Of a DNA stretch of 64,000 nucleotides, positions 19,474 through 27,929 are shown one piece after another (the stretch's first letter is position 1; each line of letters begins with the position of its first letter). Source of the DNA: Mycolicibacterium madagascariense (GTDB lineage: Bacteria; Actinomycetota; Actinomycetes; Mycobacteriales; Mycobacteriaceae); contig NZ_AP022610.1 in the NCBI RefSeq assembly GCF_010729665.1, forward strand, positions 3,472,001 to 3,536,000, read 5' to 3'. Under the pieces are notes generated by a model. That model worked only from the letters and a program-made list of their open reading frames with translations, was not told the origin of the DNA and made no database searches. The translations under genes and the position numbers were made by a program.

Positions 19474-19503
19474 TTTGGACACCTCCAGATGTTGCGGACG
19501 AGT

Positions 19504-20487
19504 CTACTCGTCATTGCCGACACTCATGGCCCGGTAGGCGTCCAACGCCGTGACCGCGGCGTCGCGCACGCGGTCGGCCAGCGATTGCGGCTGCAGGACG
19601 CGCACCGCCGCGCCGAAACCGAGGACGAACCGCGCCATCCACGCCTCGGACGCGAACGTCATGGCCGCCTCGCAGGCGCCGTCGGGCAACTCCCGAAGCA
19701 CCCGCAGCGGGTAGTAGTCGAACATCCAGGCCGCCGACCGGTCGATCAGCAGCGTCGCCGACGGCAGCGACGGGTCGGCGTCGAACAGCGACGTGTCCGG
19801 GCGGGCCTGCACGGCGGGCTCCGGCGGTGCGGACCGTTCGTCGAGCACCCGGGCGTCGACGATGCGGTCGAACCGGAACAGCCGCACGGCCTCGGCGGTG
19901 CGGCACCACGCCTCGAGATAGGTGTGGTCGGCCACCAGGACCACCCGGATCGGGTCGACGATCCGACTCGACAACCTGTCGTGGGACGCCGAGTAGTAGT
20001 CGATGGCCAGGGCCCGTCCGTCGCGCACGGCCGAGCGCACGGCCGCCGCTGCCTCGCTCTCGATCGGTGCGGGTTCTTCGGTCGCGGCGCTGACGCCGTC
20101 GCGCGACCCCGTCGCCGTGCCCGCGGCCGACTCGATCTTGGCGATCGCGCTACGGGCGGCCTCCGGGTCGACGATGCCGGGCACCTCGAGCAGCGCCCGC
20201 AGCGCCACCAGGATGCCGGTGGCCTCCGGCGAGGTCAGACGCAGCGGATGGTCCATGCCCGCGGAGAACGTGACGTCGATGGTGTCACCGGAGAACTCGA
20301 AGTCGATGAGGTCGCCGGGACCGTACCCGGGTAGACCGCACATCCAGAGCTGATCGAGGTCGAGGGTCAGCTGCTGCTCGGTGACGCCGAGTTCGGCCGC
20401 CGCCTCGGCACGGGTGATCCTCGGATTGGCCTGAAAGTACGGGACCATGTTCAGCAGCCGGACCAGCCGGGTCGACACGCTACTCAT
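19504..20487 (-). CDS. pafC: WYL-domain transcriptional regulator PafC
   Basis: A 327-residue partner of PafB. The N-terminal winged-helix region (VRLLNMVPYFQANPRITRAE, then AAAELGVTEQQLTLDLDQL) is followed by a WYL domain (ALAIDYYSASHDRLSSRIVD and VLVADHTYLEAWCRTAEAVR). The PafBC heterodimer activates the LexA/RecA-independent mycobacterial DNA-damage response. The start is ATG 20487. Instead of the usual direct overlap with pafB there is a 31-base gap holding a coupled 12-codon ORF (separate entry). Confidence 0.93.
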   Translation of the reverse strand: MSSVSTRLVRLLNMVPYFQANPRITRAEAAAELGVTEQQLTLDLDQLWMCGLPGYGPGDLIDFEFSGDTIDVTFSAGMDHPLRLTSPEATGILVALRALLEVPGIVDPEAARSAIAKIESAAGTATGSRDGVSAATEEPAPIESEAAAAVRSAVRDGRALAIDYYSASHDRLSSRIVDPIRVVLVADHTYLEAWCRTAEAVRLFRFDRIVDARVLDERSAPPEPAVQARPDTSLFDADPSLPSATLLIDRSAAWMFDYYPLRVLRELPDGACEAAMTFASEAWMARFVLGFGAAVRVLQPQSLADRVRDAAVTALDAYRAMSVGNDE

Positions 20488-20522
20488 GCGCGATCCGCTC
20501 CGCTTCTCGCTGGGCTACTCAT
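20484..20522 (-). other. 12-codon ORF bridging pafB and pafC, with flanking direct repeat
   Basis: ATG 20522 overlaps the pafB stop (ATGA), reads MSSPARSGADRA, and its stop overlaps the pafC start (again ATGA). The 12-base sequence GCTACTCATGCG occurs at 20479-20490 and 20514-20525, so the junction appears to have been duplicated. A terminating ribosome could pass from pafB through this minicistron to pafC. It may have no function as a peptide. Confidence 0.4.
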
Positions 20523-21517
20523 GCGGGCACACCCTCGCCCGCCTGCGCCCGCAACCGCTCGATCACGTCGTCGCGTAGGGATCCCGGCTCCAGCACGATC
20601 GCGTCGGCGCCGTAGCCGGCGATCTCCCGCGCCAGCCGGTCCTGCCTGCCGATGTCCAGGGCGATCTCGTCGCCGGCGCGCCCGGCCAGCGTCCGCGGAG
20701 CGACCGACGCGGCCTGGCGCCGCAGCGCCGTCGCGCGGTCGTGGGCCACCCAGACCCGGGCTTGCGCGCTCGGCGGCCACTCGGCGACCGCGCGGTGCAC
20801 GATGTCCCTGAGGTCGACGCCGTCGGGCCGCTGCACCGCGTTCCGCGGACCGATGGGCGCGACGTCGGCGTCGATGCGCGACAAGCGGAACGTCCGGGTG
20901 GCGTCGCGGGTGCGGTCGTGCCCCACCAGATACCACCGCCCGCGGTAGGTGACGACGCCCCACGGTTCGACGACGCGCACGGTGTAGGGATCGCTGCGCG
21001 AGGCGCGATGCCTGAACTCGACGGCCTGGCCGGAATCGATGGCGGCCAACAGGATTCCGAGCACGTCCTCCGAACCGCGCAGGCCGGGTAGGGCCGCGGT
21101 CGTGGTGATCGCGACGGCCGACTCGGGCGCGTCGACGTCGACGCCCGCCGCCCGCAACTTCAGCAGCGCGCCCTGGGTGAGCGTGACCATCTCCGGGGAC
21201 TCCCAGAGTTGTGTCGCCATCGCGACGGCGGCGGCCTCGTCGGCGGTCAGCTCCACCGGAGCCAACGCGTACGCCTCGCGGTTGATCCGGTAACCCTCGG
21301 TCGGGTCCAGTGCGGACACCCGGCCCGTCTCCAACGGGATGCCGAGGTCGCGGAGCTCGTTCTTGTCGCGTTCGAACATCCGCGAGAAGGCCTCGTCCGT
21401 GGCGCTCTCGGAGTAGCCCGACACGGTCTCCCTGATCCGCTCGGCCGTGATGAACGTCCGGGTCGACAGCAGCGCGATGACGAGGTTCATCAACCGTTCG
21501 ACCTTCGAGATCCCCAC
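20519..21517 (-). CDS. pafB: WYL-domain transcriptional regulator PafB
   Basis: A 332-residue regulator, the same length as M. tuberculosis PafB. It has an N-terminal winged helix (SKVERLMNLVIALLSTRTFI), a linker with FSRMFERDKNELRDLGIPLE, and a WYL domain (WYLVGHDRTRDATRTFRLSR). A WCX-like C-terminus ends at DRLAREIAGYGADAIVLEPG. The start is GTG 21517; the longer open frame to 21844 overlaps the upstream gene. pafA is not immediately upstream as it is in M. tuberculosis: a 6.4-kb catabolic island separates them. Confidence 0.94.
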   Translation of the reverse strand: MGISKVERLMNLVIALLSTRTFITAERIRETVSGYSESATDEAFSRMFERDKNELRDLGIPLETGRVSALDPTEGYRINREAYALAPVELTADEAAAVAMATQLWESPEMVTLTQGALLKLRAAGVDVDAPESAVAITTTAALPGLRGSEDVLGILLAAIDSGQAVEFRHRASRSDPYTVRVVEPWGVVTYRGRWYLVGHDRTRDATRTFRLSRIDADVAPIGPRNAVQRPDGVDLRDIVHRAVAEWPPSAQARVWVAHDRATALRRQAASVAPRTLAGRAGDEIALDIGRQDRLAREIAGYGADAIVLEPGSLRDDVIERLRAQAGEGVPA

Positions 21518-21528
21518 GGATTGACAGC

Positions 21529-21846
21529 TTAGGGGGCCGCCACCCCCGGGTGTGGCAGCACAGGTCGTGGCGTGTGCTGGACGGACGCCGCCGCGCGCAG
21601 GAGAGCGGCCTCGGCCACGGCGCGCGACACGCCGCGGTCGGCCAGCACGTCGAGCAGCTCGGCGAACGTACGGCAGACCGTGACGCGGCCGGTGCGCTCG
21701 GCGACCGTCCAGGCGCGCGCGGCGACACGGACCCGCAGCCGGGGGCTCAGTCGGGACGCGGCCGCCGCGACGGCGATCCGGCGACGGGGCCCGGCGACGA
21801 GCGCCGCCATCGGTTCGTCGGGCATCGCTGCACACGCGCCGCACAT
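21529..21846 (-). CDS. Small CGAC-motif protein of unknown function
   Basis: A 105-residue product beginning MCGACAAMPDEP, which places a C-x2-C pair at the extreme N-terminus, followed by a basic helical body (RRRIAVAAAASRLSPRLRVR). A similar MCGACG start occurs in small uncharacterised actinobacterial proteins that I recall. ATG 21846 overlaps the upstream SDR stop by one base, and pafB starts 11 bases downstream, so it sits within a continuous transcription unit. The N-terminal Cys pair could bind metal; this is inference only. Confidence 0.55.
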   Translation of the reverse strand: MCGACAAMPDEPMAALVAGPRRRIAVAAAASRLSPRLRVRVAARAWTVAERTGRVTVCRTFAELLDVLADRGVSRAVAEAALLRAAASVQHTPRPVLPHPGVAAP

Positions 21847-22595
21847 CAGGGCATCACGTCACCGCAGTTGGGCCCAAGCACCTGCCCCACGAACAGATTT
21901 CCGCCGGGGTCGGAGGCCAGCAGGACGGCCGTGGGGGCGACCTCGTCGGCGGTGCCGAACCGCCCCAGGGGAAGTTCGCCGCGCTTGGCGACCCGCCAGT
22001 CCTCGTCGATGCCCTGCAGCAGCGGGGTCTCGATGGGTCCCGGGGCGATCACGTTGACGAGCACCCCCTGCGAAGAGACCTCCAGCGCAGTGGATTTCGA
22101 CATCGCCATGACACCCGCCTTGGCGGCCGCGTAATGCGCCAGCGACGCGCCGCCCTTGATCCCCAGTTGCGATGCGACGTTGACGATGCGGCCGGCACCG
22201 GCGGCCAGCATGCCGGGTAGCACCGCCCGGTTCAGCAGGAACACGCTGGCCAGGTCGACCTCCAGGGTCTCGCGCCACTGCGCCAGCGACATCTGCGCGA
22301 GCGGAGACTGGGTGAGGATGCCGTGCGAGGTGACCAGGACGTCGAGGCCACCCAGCAGGTCCGACGCCTGCGCGACGGCACCGGTGACCTGCCGTTCGTC
22401 GGTGGCGTCGAACACCAGCCCCGCCGTGGCGCCGACGTCGACCGCGGCGTCGACGACCGACTCGGAGCGGTCGGCCAGCACCACGCGGGCGCCGGCGGCC
22501 ACGAAGTGCGCGGCGATCGCCCTGCCGATTCCGCTGGCCGCACCGGTCACCAGTGCGGTGCGCCCGGCGAGCAGCGTGCTCTGCGGGATGCCCAT
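21846..22595 (-). CDS. SDR-family oxidoreductase A of the LacI island
   Basis: A 249-residue classical short-chain dehydrogenase. It has the NAD(P)-binding ALVTGAASGIGRAIAAHF, VTSHGILTQSPLAQ (NAG-like), the catalytic Ser in RIVNVASQLGIKGG and YxxxK in HYAAAKAGV. ADRSESV after the second strand favours NAD. It is the last catabolic gene of the island operon. The substrate is probably a hydroxy or keto intermediate of the island pathway and cannot be named from sequence. Confidence 0.87.
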   Translation of the reverse strand: MGIPQSTLLAGRTALVTGAASGIGRAIAAHFVAAGARVVLADRSESVVDAAVDVGATAGLVFDATDERQVTGAVAQASDLLGGLDVLVTSHGILTQSPLAQMSLAQWRETLEVDLASVFLLNRAVLPGMLAAGAGRIVNVASQLGIKGGASLAHYAAAKAGVMAMSKSTALEVSSQGVLVNVIAPGPIETPLLQGIDEDWRVAKRGELPLGRFGTADEVAPTAVLLASDPGGNLFVGQVLGPNCGDVMP

Positions 22596-22610
22596 GTGCC
22601 TCCTCCTGGG

Positions 22611-23375
22611 TCAGTCGCGCATCGCCACGGTCAGCGCACCGTCGACCACGATCGCCTGGCCGTTGACGTAGGAGGCGCCCTCCCCCGCCAAGAACGTGGC
22701 GACGGAGGCGATCTCGTCGGGACGCCCGACCCGGCCCGCGGGGATGTACGCACCGGCGGCGCGGAGGCCGTCGGCGCCGAGCGAATTCACCTCGTCCAGG
22801 GACTGCGGGGTCTCGACGAGTCCGGGGATGATGGCGTTCGCCCGGATGCCGCGAGGCCCGAATTCGACGGCCAGGCTGCGCACCAGGCCGATCACCCCAG
22901 CCTTCGCCGTCGCATAGTGCGCATGGTCGCCCCAGCCGTAGACACCGCCCGCGATCGAGGACACCGCGACGATCGAGCCACCCGCGCCGAGGTGGCGGAC
23001 CGCGGCACGGGCGGTGCGCATCACGCCGTGCAGATCGACCTGCAGCACGTCGTCCCACTGTTCGTCGGTCATCGCGGCGAACGACGCCGCGCGCAGGATG
23101 CCCGCGTTGGCGATCGCGGTGTCCAGCCGACCCCAGCGGGCCACCGCCGCGTCGACGAAGCCCGTGACCGACGCGGTGTCACGGACGTCGACGTCGATCA
23201 CCACGCCCTCGCCGCCGCTCGCGTCGACGGCCAGGGTCGTGGCCGGGTCGTGCGGATCGCGGGGGTAGCTGCCGATGGCGACGCGGTACCCGGCCCGGGC
23301 CAGCGCGACGGCGGTGGCGGCGCCGATCCCCGAGGCGGCACCGGTGACGACCGCAACGGGCGCGTCGCTGCTCAC
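22611..23375 (-). CDS. SDR-family oxidoreductase B of the LacI island
   Basis: A 254-residue classical SDR: VAVVTGAASGIGAATAVALA for cofactor binding, IANAGILRAASFA, the catalytic Ser in SIVAVSSIAGGVYG and YxxxK in HYATAKAGV, ending EGASYVNGQAIVVDGALTV as in 3-ketoacyl-reductase-like SDRs. GTG 23375 overlaps the MFS stop (GTGA), so it is coupled to the transporter. SDR A and SDR B are clearly different proteins, which suggests two successive redox steps. Confidence 0.87.
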   Translation of the reverse strand: MSSDAPVAVVTGAASGIGAATAVALARAGYRVAIGSYPRDPHDPATTLAVDASGGEGVVIDVDVRDTASVTGFVDAAVARWGRLDTAIANAGILRAASFAAMTDEQWDDVLQVDLHGVMRTARAAVRHLGAGGSIVAVSSIAGGVYGWGDHAHYATAKAGVIGLVRSLAVEFGPRGIRANAIIPGLVETPQSLDEVNSLGADGLRAAGAYIPAGRVGRPDEIASVATFLAGEGASYVNGQAIVVDGALTVAMRD

Positions 23376-24748
23376 GCCGGCGCACCCTCGGTCGGCTGCG
23401 ACTCCTCGACGTCTCGAGGCGTGACCACGGTGCGCGCGAACGTCACCACGACGGCGGAGATCACCGCGCCGACCGCGCCGACCCACAGCGCCGCGGTCGC
23501 GTACCCCACCGACGCCGCGGTCAGCCCGGTGAGGATGACGCCGGCGATGATGGCCCCGGGTTGACTCATCGCGCCGATGAAGGAGCTGCCCGTCGCCCGG
23601 CAGTCGACGCTGAAGCACTCGGCCTGCAGGAACATGATCGCCGCGTACGGACCGAGCAGGAAGAACAACCCCATCATGTAGGTGACGATGACGTAGCCGG
23701 GGTTGGCCGGACCGAGCAGCATCGCGGCGAAGAAGACACCCGACGCCAGCCATCCGACGGCGATGGTGTTGCGCCTGCCGAACCGGTCGCCCGCCCAGCC
23801 GTGGGCCAGGTACCCCAGCGCGCCCACCAGGTTGGACACCACCACCATCAGCAGGGTGTTCGACGCGTCGATGCCCTTGCCGGTTTCCAGCACGGTGGTG
23901 CCGAGCACCGAAAACGTCTGAATCGCAAACCAATTGAAGAACCACGCGATCGACAGGACGAGCGTGTTGCGCAGGTGCACCCCGTGGAAGATCCGCTTGA
24001 AGGGCGCGGCGGCGTGGTCGTCGGCGTCGTAGGAGGCGGCCAGCGCGCTCGCCCCAGCCGCGTCGCCGGCCTGGCGCAGCCGCCGGATCCGTTGTTGCAG
24101 CACGAATTGCGGGCTCTCCCGCAGCGTCCGGCAGAGCAGCGCGACCAGCACGGCCGGGATGGTGGCCAGTAGGAACGCCAGCCGCCACGAGTCCGCACCG
24201 AAGGCCGCGGTGACGACGGCGACGAACGCGGCGGCCAGCAGCGCACCAATCGGCCAGCCGGTCTGCACCATGGAGTACACGAAACCGCGGTGGCGGCGGA
24301 TCTTCTCGTCCTCTGTGACCGCGTACAACTCGTTCAGGTAGGTGGCGTTGACGGATTGCTCGGCCAACCCGAGGCCACTGATCGATCGGATCCCGATCAG
24401 GGAGGCCGCGCCGGTCGTGGCCGCGGTGGCCGCCGACGATGCCGCGGTGCCCGCGACGGAGATGATCATCCCCCGTCGCCGGCCCAGTCGGTCCACCATC
24501 GGACCGACCAGCAGCACGACGATCGCGGTGCCCACGCTGACCAGTGTGGACACCAGCAGGGCGTGGCTGGTGCTCCAGTGGAAGGCCTCGCCGATCCGCG
24601 GGAGCAGGGTGCCGAAGAGGATGAAGTCGTAGACCGCGATGGTCCAGGCGAAGAACGCAATGCCGGTGGCGCGGCGCGTCTCTCGTACGCCGACCCGCCG
24701 CAGCGGCGACGTCGCGTCGGCGGCGGCCGGCTCTGGGGAGGTGGTCAT
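23372..24748 (-). CDS. MFS transporter, metabolite:H+ symporter type
   Basis: A 458-residue transporter with about 12 hydrophobic helices. It has MVDRLGRRRGMIISVAGTAA (the MFS loop 2-3 signature), WAGDRFGRRNTIAVGWLASG at the equivalent site of the second half, and AFLLATIPAVLVALLCRTLR followed by ESPQFVLQQ, as in the shikimate/sugar-acid symporter group. It probably imports the island's substrate across the cytoplasmic membrane. The nine-base gap to the deacetylase-family gene and the overlap with SDR B place it in the operon. Confidence 0.87.
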   Translation of the reverse strand: MTTSPEPAAADATSPLRRVGVRETRRATGIAFFAWTIAVYDFILFGTLLPRIGEAFHWSTSHALLVSTLVSVGTAIVVLLVGPMVDRLGRRRGMIISVAGTAASSAATAATTGAASLIGIRSISGLGLAEQSVNATYLNELYAVTEDEKIRRHRGFVYSMVQTGWPIGALLAAAFVAVVTAAFGADSWRLAFLLATIPAVLVALLCRTLRESPQFVLQQRIRRLRQAGDAAGASALAASYDADDHAAAPFKRIFHGVHLRNTLVLSIAWFFNWFAIQTFSVLGTTVLETGKGIDASNTLLMVVVSNLVGALGYLAHGWAGDRFGRRNTIAVGWLASGVFFAAMLLGPANPGYVIVTYMMGLFFLLGPYAAIMFLQAECFSVDCRATGSSFIGAMSQPGAIIAGVILTGLTAASVGYATAALWVGAVGAVISAVVVTFARTVVTPRDVEESQPTEGAPA

Positions 24749-24757
24749 GACGGGCCC

Positions 24758-25666
24758 CTACGCCTTCGGCGCGCGCGGCCGGCGCGCCAGGAAGTCGTCG
24801 GCGATGGCGTCGAACGTGGTCCACGTGACGCCCTCGTGGGCGTTGATGTGCTCGATGAGACGCTCGAGCATCAACAGCACCTGCGGACGCCCCGACACGT
24901 CCGGGTGAATCGTGAACGTGAAGACCGCATAGTCGCTTTCGCGGTAGACCCAGTCGAACTGATCGCGCCACATCTCCTCGATGTGCCGGGGGTTGACGAA
25001 TCCGTGGCTGTTGGGGCTGGTCTTGATGAACATCATCGGCGGCAGGTCGTCGAGGTACCAGCTCGCCGGGATCTCGACGAGATCGGTCTCCTGACCGCGC
25101 ACCAGCGGCTTCATCCAGCTGGACGCCGGCTGGTCGTAGTCGATCGGAGTCCAGGAGTCCCCGACGCGCACGTAGTACGGCTCGAAGTCCCGGTGCATCA
25201 GCGAGTGGTCGTACTTGATGCCCCGCTCGATCAGCAGTTCGTTGGTGACCCTGCTGAACTCCCACCACGGCGCGACGTATCCGGTGGGCCGTAGGCCAGT
25301 CCTCGTCGAGATGAGGTCGATGCAGTGGTCCAGGATCTCGGATTCCTGCGCGCGGCTCATCGCGATCGGATTCTCGTGGCTGTAGCCGTGGACCCCGATC
25401 TCGTGCCCGGCGGCGACCACCTCCTCGAACTGATCGGGGAACGTCTCCACGGAGTGCCCCGGCCAGAACCACGTGGTGGTCAGTCCGTAGCGGTCGAAGA
25501 GCCGGTTGAGCCGCGGCACGCCGACCTCGCCGGCGAACAGTCCGCGGCTGATGTCACCCGGCGAGTCCTCGCCACCGTAGGAGCCGAGCCAGCCCCCCAC
25601 GGCATCGACGTCGACGCCGAAGGCGACGAATATCTCCTTGCCATTGGCCTTGGTCACGGTGATCAT
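24758..25666 (-). CDS. Polysaccharide-deacetylase-family hydrolase (PuuE/cyclic-imidase-like)
   Basis: A 302-residue NodB-fold hydrolase. The catalytic Asp motif is FGVDVDA (D19, D21) and the metal His pair is HGYSHENP (H93, H97). The later blocks [19 protein letters not shown] and [11 protein letters not shown] fit the branch that includes allantoinase PuuE, Helicobacter PgdA and bacterial cyclic imidases rather than peptidoglycan deacetylases. There is no signal peptide, so it acts in the cytoplasm. ATG 25666 has GGAAGGGA before it. The next gene is an asparaginase-like amidase, which supports C-N bond hydrolysis of a small molecule. Confidence 0.83.
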   Translation of the reverse strand: MITVTKANGKEIFVAFGVDVDAVGGWLGSYGGEDSPGDISRGLFAGEVGVPRLNRLFDRYGLTTTWFWPGHSVETFPDQFEEVVAAGHEIGVHGYSHENPIAMSRAQESEILDHCIDLISTRTGLRPTGYVAPWWEFSRVTNELLIERGIKYDHSLMHRDFEPYYVRVGDSWTPIDYDQPASSWMKPLVRGQETDLVEIPASWYLDDLPPMMFIKTSPNSHGFVNPRHIEEMWRDQFDWVYRESDYAVFTFTIHPDVSGRPQVLLMLERLIEHINAHEGVTWTTFDAIADDFLARRPRAPKA

Positions 25667-25703
25667 TCCCTTCCAATTACCTTGCGAGCAGCGGACATTG
25701 GGA

Positions 25704-26672
25704 TCAGGCGTACACGTCGAGGGCGGCGACGACCTCGGCTGCGGTGCGCTGCGAGGACAGCAGCAGCGCCATCGCGACGCGGGCCTGCGGGGCGGGCAGC
25801 GCGACCGGAACGGCGCCGGCGGCCACCAGGTCGACGCCACCCCCGGCGCCGTAGATGGGGACGATCGGTCCCGCCGCCGCGCGCGTCGACAGCGCGACGA
25901 CCACACCGGCGCGGCAGATCTCGGCCACGCTCTCGGCCACGCCGGGCGGCGCGTTGCCGGTTCCCAAGGCGGCCAGCACGATTCCCCGGGCTCCCGCCGC
26001 CACGGCGGCGCGCAGCAGCACGTCGTCACTGCCGAGGTAGGCGGTGACCACGTCCACGCGGACCGAGTCGAAGTCGGCGGTCGGGAGGGCCAGCGGTGCC
26101 GGTCGTGGCGAAACACGCTGCAGCTCCGCGGTTCCCGAATGCACGCCACCCACGGCGCCCGCCGGATTGGTGAAGGCCGAGAGGTCCACGGTGTGCGACT
26201 TGCGGACCCCCCTGGCCGCCCACACCGACCCCCCGAAGACGACCAGCGCGCCGCGGCCGCGGGCGGCGGGGTCGGCGGCGACGGTGATCGCGTCGCGCAG
26301 GTTGCGCGGACCGTCGGCATCGGCGGCGTCGGCGGCCCGCTGCGCGCCGGTGAGCACGACGGGTTCGGCGCCGTCGCGGACGAGGTCGAGCAGGATCGCC
26401 GTCTCCTCCATGGTGTCGGTGCCGTGGGTGACCACCACGCCGTCGACGTCGACACGGTGCAGCTGGCGCTCGACCTCCTCGGCGAGAGCCCTCGCGTCGG
26501 CGAGCGTCATGCGATAGGAGCCGATCCGCAGCACGTCGCGGTGTTCGACGGCGACGCCGTCCATCGCCACGCCGGCCAGGGTGGTGGCGGCGTCATCGAC
26601 CGCCGTCACCGCACCGCCGGCGCGGCGCGACGAGATGGTCCCGCCGGTGGCGAGGACGACGACGCGGGGCAT
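25704..26672 (-). CDS. Asparaginase/glutaminase-family amidohydrolase
   Basis: A 322-residue L-asparaginase-fold protein. Both catalytic triads are recognisable: ATGGTISS (Thr12) and [12 protein letters not shown] (Thr85, Asp86) with Lys158 in RGVRKSHT. No export signal is seen. The start ATG 26672 is the first gene of the leftward island operon, facing lacI across an intergenic region with palindromic operators. Asparagine may not be the physiological substrate; in this context an amide or half-amide intermediate is plausible. Confidence 0.88.
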   Translation of the reverse strand: MPRVVVLATGGTISSRRAGGAVTAVDDAATTLAGVAMDGVAVEHRDVLRIGSYRMTLADARALAEEVERQLHRVDVDGVVVTHGTDTMEETAILLDLVRDGAEPVVLTGAQRAADAADADGPRNLRDAITVAADPAARGRGALVVFGGSVWAARGVRKSHTVDLSAFTNPAGAVGGVHSGTAELQRVSPRPAPLALPTADFDSVRVDVVTAYLGSDDVLLRAAVAAGARGIVLAALGTGNAPPGVAESVAEICRAGVVVALSTRAAAGPIVPIYGAGGGVDLVAAGAVPVALPAPQARVAMALLLSSQRTAAEVVAALDVYA

Positions 26673-26751
26673 GGGTTCGACCGTTCCGTCGGAGTGGACG
26701 TGGGCACGTACTGGCCGGCACGGGGCACGGCACACGGCAAGTACAACCCAC

Positions 26752-26789
26752 CCAAACGTTTGGCGCAAAGGTTTGGGCCAAACGTTTGG
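26752..26789. promoter_or_regulatory. Tandem LacI-type operators between asparaginase-like gene and lacI
   Basis: Two identical perfect 12-base palindromes, CCAAACGTTTGG, lie at 26752-26763 and 26778-26789, centres 26 bases apart. A degenerate copy (GCAAAGGTTTGGG) lies between them. The sequence has the central CG and A/T-rich arms typical of LacI/PurR-family operators. The position between two divergent genes suggests that the adjacent LacI protein represses both itself and the leftward catabolic operon. Confidence 0.8.
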
Positions 26790-26887
26790 GTAAATTCGGG
26801 GGAACCGCCGTGTTACGTCGCAGGCCCGCCGCTAGGGTCATGGTTTGCGGGCGCGCACGGACCCGCGTTGCCACGTCGAGGAGGGCG

Positions 26888-27919
26888 ATGACGGACACGG
26901 GGACGCCCGCCGAGAGCCGCCCGGCGCCCGTCACGCTGCGGATGATCGCCGAGCAGGTCGGCGTCAGCGTGTCGACGGTGTCCCGCGTGCTGAACGCGGG
27001 TGACGCCGAGGCACTGCGGTGGGCGTCGGCTCAGACGGTCGCCCGGATCAGGGAGTACGCGGCCGCACGGGCGTATCGACCCAACCCGCACGCCGCGAGT
27101 CTGCGTACCTCGAGGTCGTCGCTCATCGGCGTGCTGGTCCCCCGGTTGCAGGACTTCGTCCTCGCCACGGTCTACGAGGGCATCGACGAGGCCGCCACGG
27201 AGAACGGCTTCTCGACGTTCGTCACCAACTCCCTCGACGACCCCGCCAGCAGGGCGGTGCGCACCGAGATGATGCTGCAGCGTCGTGTCGAGGGAATGAT
27301 CTTCGGCGACGCCCGCGACGACGACGCACTGCTCGCCGACCTCGCCGCGCGCGGAGTTCCGTTCGTGCTGGTGTCGCGGCGCAGCGCCGACCACGCGTCG
27401 GTGACGTGCGACGACCTGCTCGGCGGCACGCTGGTCGGGCGTCGGCTCCTCGAGGCCGGCCGGCGCGACCTCGCCGTGCTCGCCGGGCTGCCGTTCGCCT
27501 CGACGGCCATCGAACGGACCAGGGGCGCGGTTCGGGCCTTCGCCGACGCCGGGCTGCGGGTCCCCAAGGAGCGCATCGCGTGGGGCCCGTTCGACGCCGC
27601 GGGCGGTCGGGAGGCCGCCGAGAAGCTCCTGGCCACCGAGCCGTACCCGGACGCGATCTTCGCCACCAACGACTTCGCCGCGATCGGGGCGATGGGTGTG
27701 CTGCGGGACCGGGGCCTGCGGGTCCCCGACGACATCTCGCTCATCGGATACAACGACACCCCGCTCGCGGCCGAGCTGCCCATCCCCCTGACCACCGTGC
27801 ACTCCCCCATGCACGAGATGGGCCGCCACGGCGTGAACCTGCTGATCGACGTGCTCGGTGGCGCGGACCCCGAATCGGTGCGGCTGGACCCGACGCTGAT
27901 CGTCCGGGAGTCGGGGTGA
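26888..27919 (+). CDS. LacI-family transcriptional regulator
   Basis: A 343-residue repressor. The N-terminal helix-turn-helix and hinge read LRMIAEQVGVSVSTVSRVLN and AYRPNPHAASLRT; the periplasmic-binding-protein-like effector domain follows (SLIGVLVPRLQDFVLATVYE, then AIFATNDFAAIGAMGVLRDR and DISLIGYNDTPLAAELPIPL). I chose ATG 26888, preceded by GAGGAGG, over the open frame to 26786, which would read through the operators. It is divergent from the island operon, with two palindromic sites about 100 bases upstream. The effector is unknown. Confidence 0.9.
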   Translation: MTDTGTPAESRPAPVTLRMIAEQVGVSVSTVSRVLNAGDAEALRWASAQTVARIREYAAARAYRPNPHAASLRTSRSSLIGVLVPRLQDFVLATVYEGIDEAATENGFSTFVTNSLDDPASRAVRTEMMLQRRVEGMIFGDARDDDALLADLAARGVPFVLVSRRSADHASVTCDDLLGGTLVGRRLLEAGRRDLAVLAGLPFASTAIERTRGAVRAFADAGLRVPKERIAWGPFDAAGGREAAEKLLATEPYPDAIFATNDFAAIGAMGVLRDRGLRVPDDISLIGYNDTPLAAELPIPLTTVHSPMHEMGRHGVNLLIDVLGGADPESVRLDPTLIVRESG

Positions 27920-27929
27920 GCGGCGGGGC

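Noticed and set aside
22611..25472. A 953-residue open frame on the minus strand
   Set aside because: Only its last 254 codons are a real SDR (from GTG 23375). The rest lies out of frame with the MFS and hydrolase genes and is an artefact of high GC.
24758..26455. Apparent 565-residue fusion upstream of the deacetylase-family gene
   Set aside because: The first 263 codons are a low-complexity shadow of the asparaginase gene. ATG 25666 has its own ribosome site.
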